The notes under the pieces are model-generated. The model was not told the DNA's origin, searched no databases, and saw only the letters and a list, made by a program, of their open reading frames with translations. Both the position numbers and the translations under genes were made by a program. Below, in pieces: positions 62,667 through 64,000 of a stretch of DNA of 64,000 bases; the first letter of the stretch is position 1; every line of letters begins with the position of its first letter. Source of the DNA: Rhodococcus sp. SBT000017 (GTDB taxonomy: Bacteria; Actinomycetota; Actinomycetes; Mycobacteriales; Mycobacteriaceae); NCBI RefSeq assembly GCF_003688915.1, contig NZ_REFU01000001.1, forward strand, positions 3,472,001 through 3,536,000, read 5' to 3'.

Positions 62667-64000
62667 GTCGAGTCGCTGTGCCGGCTCGGCTCGGTCGTCG
62701 ACCGGCGCGTTCGCAGCGCGACCACGAGTGCGCCGACGCCGGCGACTGTCAGTACCGCAAGACCGATTCCCACGACGAGCACCGTCGCTCGGTCGGGGGT
62801 GTCGTCGGACGCCGCCACGGTGTCGTCCGCACCGGACAGGGCCGCGCTGGACAGTGAGATCGGTTCGGTGTTCTGTGCGGCGAACACGATGTCGCCGTCG
62901 AGCGCGAACCACCGAGCCGGGTCGCCGTCGAGCCAGGACAACATGGCGTCGAATCGGTCCGGTGCCGAGCTCCAGGATCCCACGAGTACAGCGTTGTTCT
63001 GCACTGACGTGACCTGCACCGTCGCGAAGGGCTGAGCGGTGTCGACCGTCAATTCGGTGGCACCGCCGGCCGAGTCCGGGTCGGCGATCCGGAATGTCGT
63101 CTCGTCGATGGACGACAGCGGCAGCGTCACCGTGTCCGGCAGATCCGAGGCCGGGGCGATCACGAGCGCGGGGGCGCTACCGTCGAGCGCCTGATCCATC
63201 GACACGACCTCCGGCACGAGTGGAAGACTCGACAGACGCTGCAGTCCGGTTGCCATCGTGACCGCTCGGACGACTCCCGCGTAGGACTCGTCGGCCAGCG
63301 CAATCTCGAACTGCGGCATCAGCGCCTGTGGCATCGATCGCAGTCCCAGCGGAGCCGGTGTCGAGGAATCGGACGACCGCACCACAGTCGAACCGTCCAC
63401 GGTCACACTGGTATCGGCGGCCGCGGAGCAACCACCGCTGCCCGTGGTCGGTGGATGGTCGACGGAAATGTCGAGCGTCTCGACGCGGGACAGTGCCGAA
63501 TTCGGAATGTCGATCCATCGGTCGAGCCGACCGGTGTCGTCGGCCTCCCACACTGCGAGCGGTGACCCGTTCACCGTGGCCCGCACCGAGCCCGCGCCCG
63601 GCGTGTAGCTGCCGATCAGGTGCACGGACAGGTTTGCTGCGGACCGGCCGAGCCGCGTCTGATCGATCGTGATCGACGCCGTCGCCGTGGCACCGCCCGA
63701 ACCGGTCACCGTGCCGATCCCGAGATCGTCGAGCGTGATCGATTCGGGTGCGAGCTGAGCTTTCGGAGCGGACGGTCCCGCCAAAGCAGAGGTGGCAACT
63801 GCAATCTCGGAAAGATCGCTGGTGATCAGGCGGGCCTGATCGGTCAGATCCGATCCGGTACCGGTGAGGTACATGCGCGGCGGGGCCTGCTCGAGGGGAT
63901 AGATCAGCTCGGCCCCGGCGTCGGAGTTCTTCGCCAGGACGACCGACCTCTCGAGCGGACCGTCCGGGGCTGCTCCCTGCAGCTCGCTGTCCGGCCGAAC
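62663..64000 (-). CDS. BcsB-like envelope protein (5' end outside the window)
   Basis: At least 445 residues, open at the window edge. It has paired carbohydrate-binding/flavodoxin-like modules as in BcsB: SITLDDLGIGTVTGSGGATATASITIDQTRLG...LSVHLIGSYTPGAGSVRATVNGSPLAVWEADDTGRLDRWIDIPNSAL, and a single TM helix near the end (ATVLVVGIGLAVLTVAGVGALVVAL) followed by a short basic tail. BcsB guides the glucan from the synthase. First visible gene of the operon with a GT2 synthase. Confidence 0.82.
   Translation of the reverse strand, partial: VRPDSELQGAAPDGPLERSVVLAKNSDAGAELIYPLEQAPPRMYLTGTGSDLTDQARLITSDLSEIAVATSALAGPSAPKAQLAPESITLDDLGIGTVTGSGGATATASITIDQTRLGRSAANLSVHLIGSYTPGAGSVRATVNGSPLAVWEADDTGRLDRWIDIPNSALSRVETLDISVDHPPTTGSGGCSAAADTSVTVDGSTVVRSSDSSTPAPLGLRSMPQALMPQFEIALADESYAGVVRAVTMATGLQRLSSLPLVPEVVSMDQALDGSAPALVIAPASDLPDTVTLPLSSIDETTFRIADPDSAGGATELTVDTAQPFATVQVTSVQNNAVLVGSWSSAPDRFDAMLSWLDGDPARWFALDGDIVFAAQNTEPISLSSAALSGADDTVAASDDTPDRATVLVVGIGLAVLTVAGVGALVVALRTRRSTTEPSRHSDST

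Overview
The window is high-GC actinobacterial DNA, most likely Rhodococcus or a close Mycobacteriales relative. Reasons: strong GC bias at third codon positions; mycobacterial-type families (a DUF1490/PacL-like protein with a CtpC-like ATPase, an EspG-like protein beside a PPE-like protein, DUF5318, DUF5313, an LpqY-SugAB-like importer); frequent GTG/TTG starts; and many starts 6-7 nt after a TANNNT -10 box (leaderless mRNAs). The backbone 9-37 kb follows, from memory, the M. tuberculosis order Rv0046c-Rv0058 (ino1, PadR, DUF5318, ponA1, a GT87 membrane protein, rpsF, ssb, rpsR, rplI, dnaB), but about 14.7 kb of other genes lies between the ponA1-side GT87 gene and rpsF.

Layout. 0-8 kb: GNAT, methyltransferase, a zinc-efflux pair (PacL-like + CtpC-like), an MFS pump divergent from an HxlR regulator, a MerR/aldo-keto reductase operon, a decayed cysteine hydrolase and DUF3297. 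7.8-11.2 kb: a DUF3800 gene between a decayed partial copy of the dnaB 3' end and the real dnaB, which carries a 260-residue class 3 (WCT) intein with a dead homing-endonuclease core. 11.7-16 kb: a frameshifted SulP/carbonic anhydrase fusion and the rplI-rpsR-ssb-rpsF operon. 16-30.7 kb: inserted block with a GT87 protein, two LuxR-type regulators, and a tellurium-resistance-like (Ter) stress island: DUF475/TerC-like membrane protein, TerD, coiled-coil protein, HpcH/CitE-like lyase, PRTase-TRSP, StiP-type PRTase with PELOTA-like tail, HAD phosphatase, then a PPE-like/EspG-like pair, a DUF2975/small-HTH pair and a tandem-TerD protein. The lyase-PRTase-PRTase-HAD genes overlap by 4 nt each and look like a biosynthetic module for a nucleoside-like metabolite. 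30.7-37.5 kb: GT87, ponA1, DUF5318, PadR-ino1 with a clear operator.

37.5-46 kb: small stress and metabolic genes, an LpqY-SugA-SugB-like importer with no ATPase but with a 57-residue membrane protein, and a MerR gene behind a long perfect palindrome facing a broken NTF2-like gene. 46-52.3 kb: a five-gene operon of dipeptide/nickel-type ABC genes (fused permease) plus an MFS exporter, resembling metallophore uptake/export loci, behind a promoter with an operator at +1. 52.3-58 kb: AraC/GlxA regulator, NTF2-like protein, TIGR04338 metalloprotein, F420-type LLM oxidoreductase, and an amino-acid ABC importer with fused binding protein and permease. 58-64 kb: an envelope polysaccharide operon (BcsB-like protein running off the end, membrane protein, GT2, GT-C-like protein).

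Several otherwise intact genes (SulP-CA, PRTase-TRSP, MFS, LuxR-type, SugA 5' end, NTF2-like) carry a 1-2 nt indel. This could be real decay, but base-calling errors are a serious alternative and should be excluded before biology is built on the broken genes. No tRNA, rRNA, CRISPR array or transposase was found.
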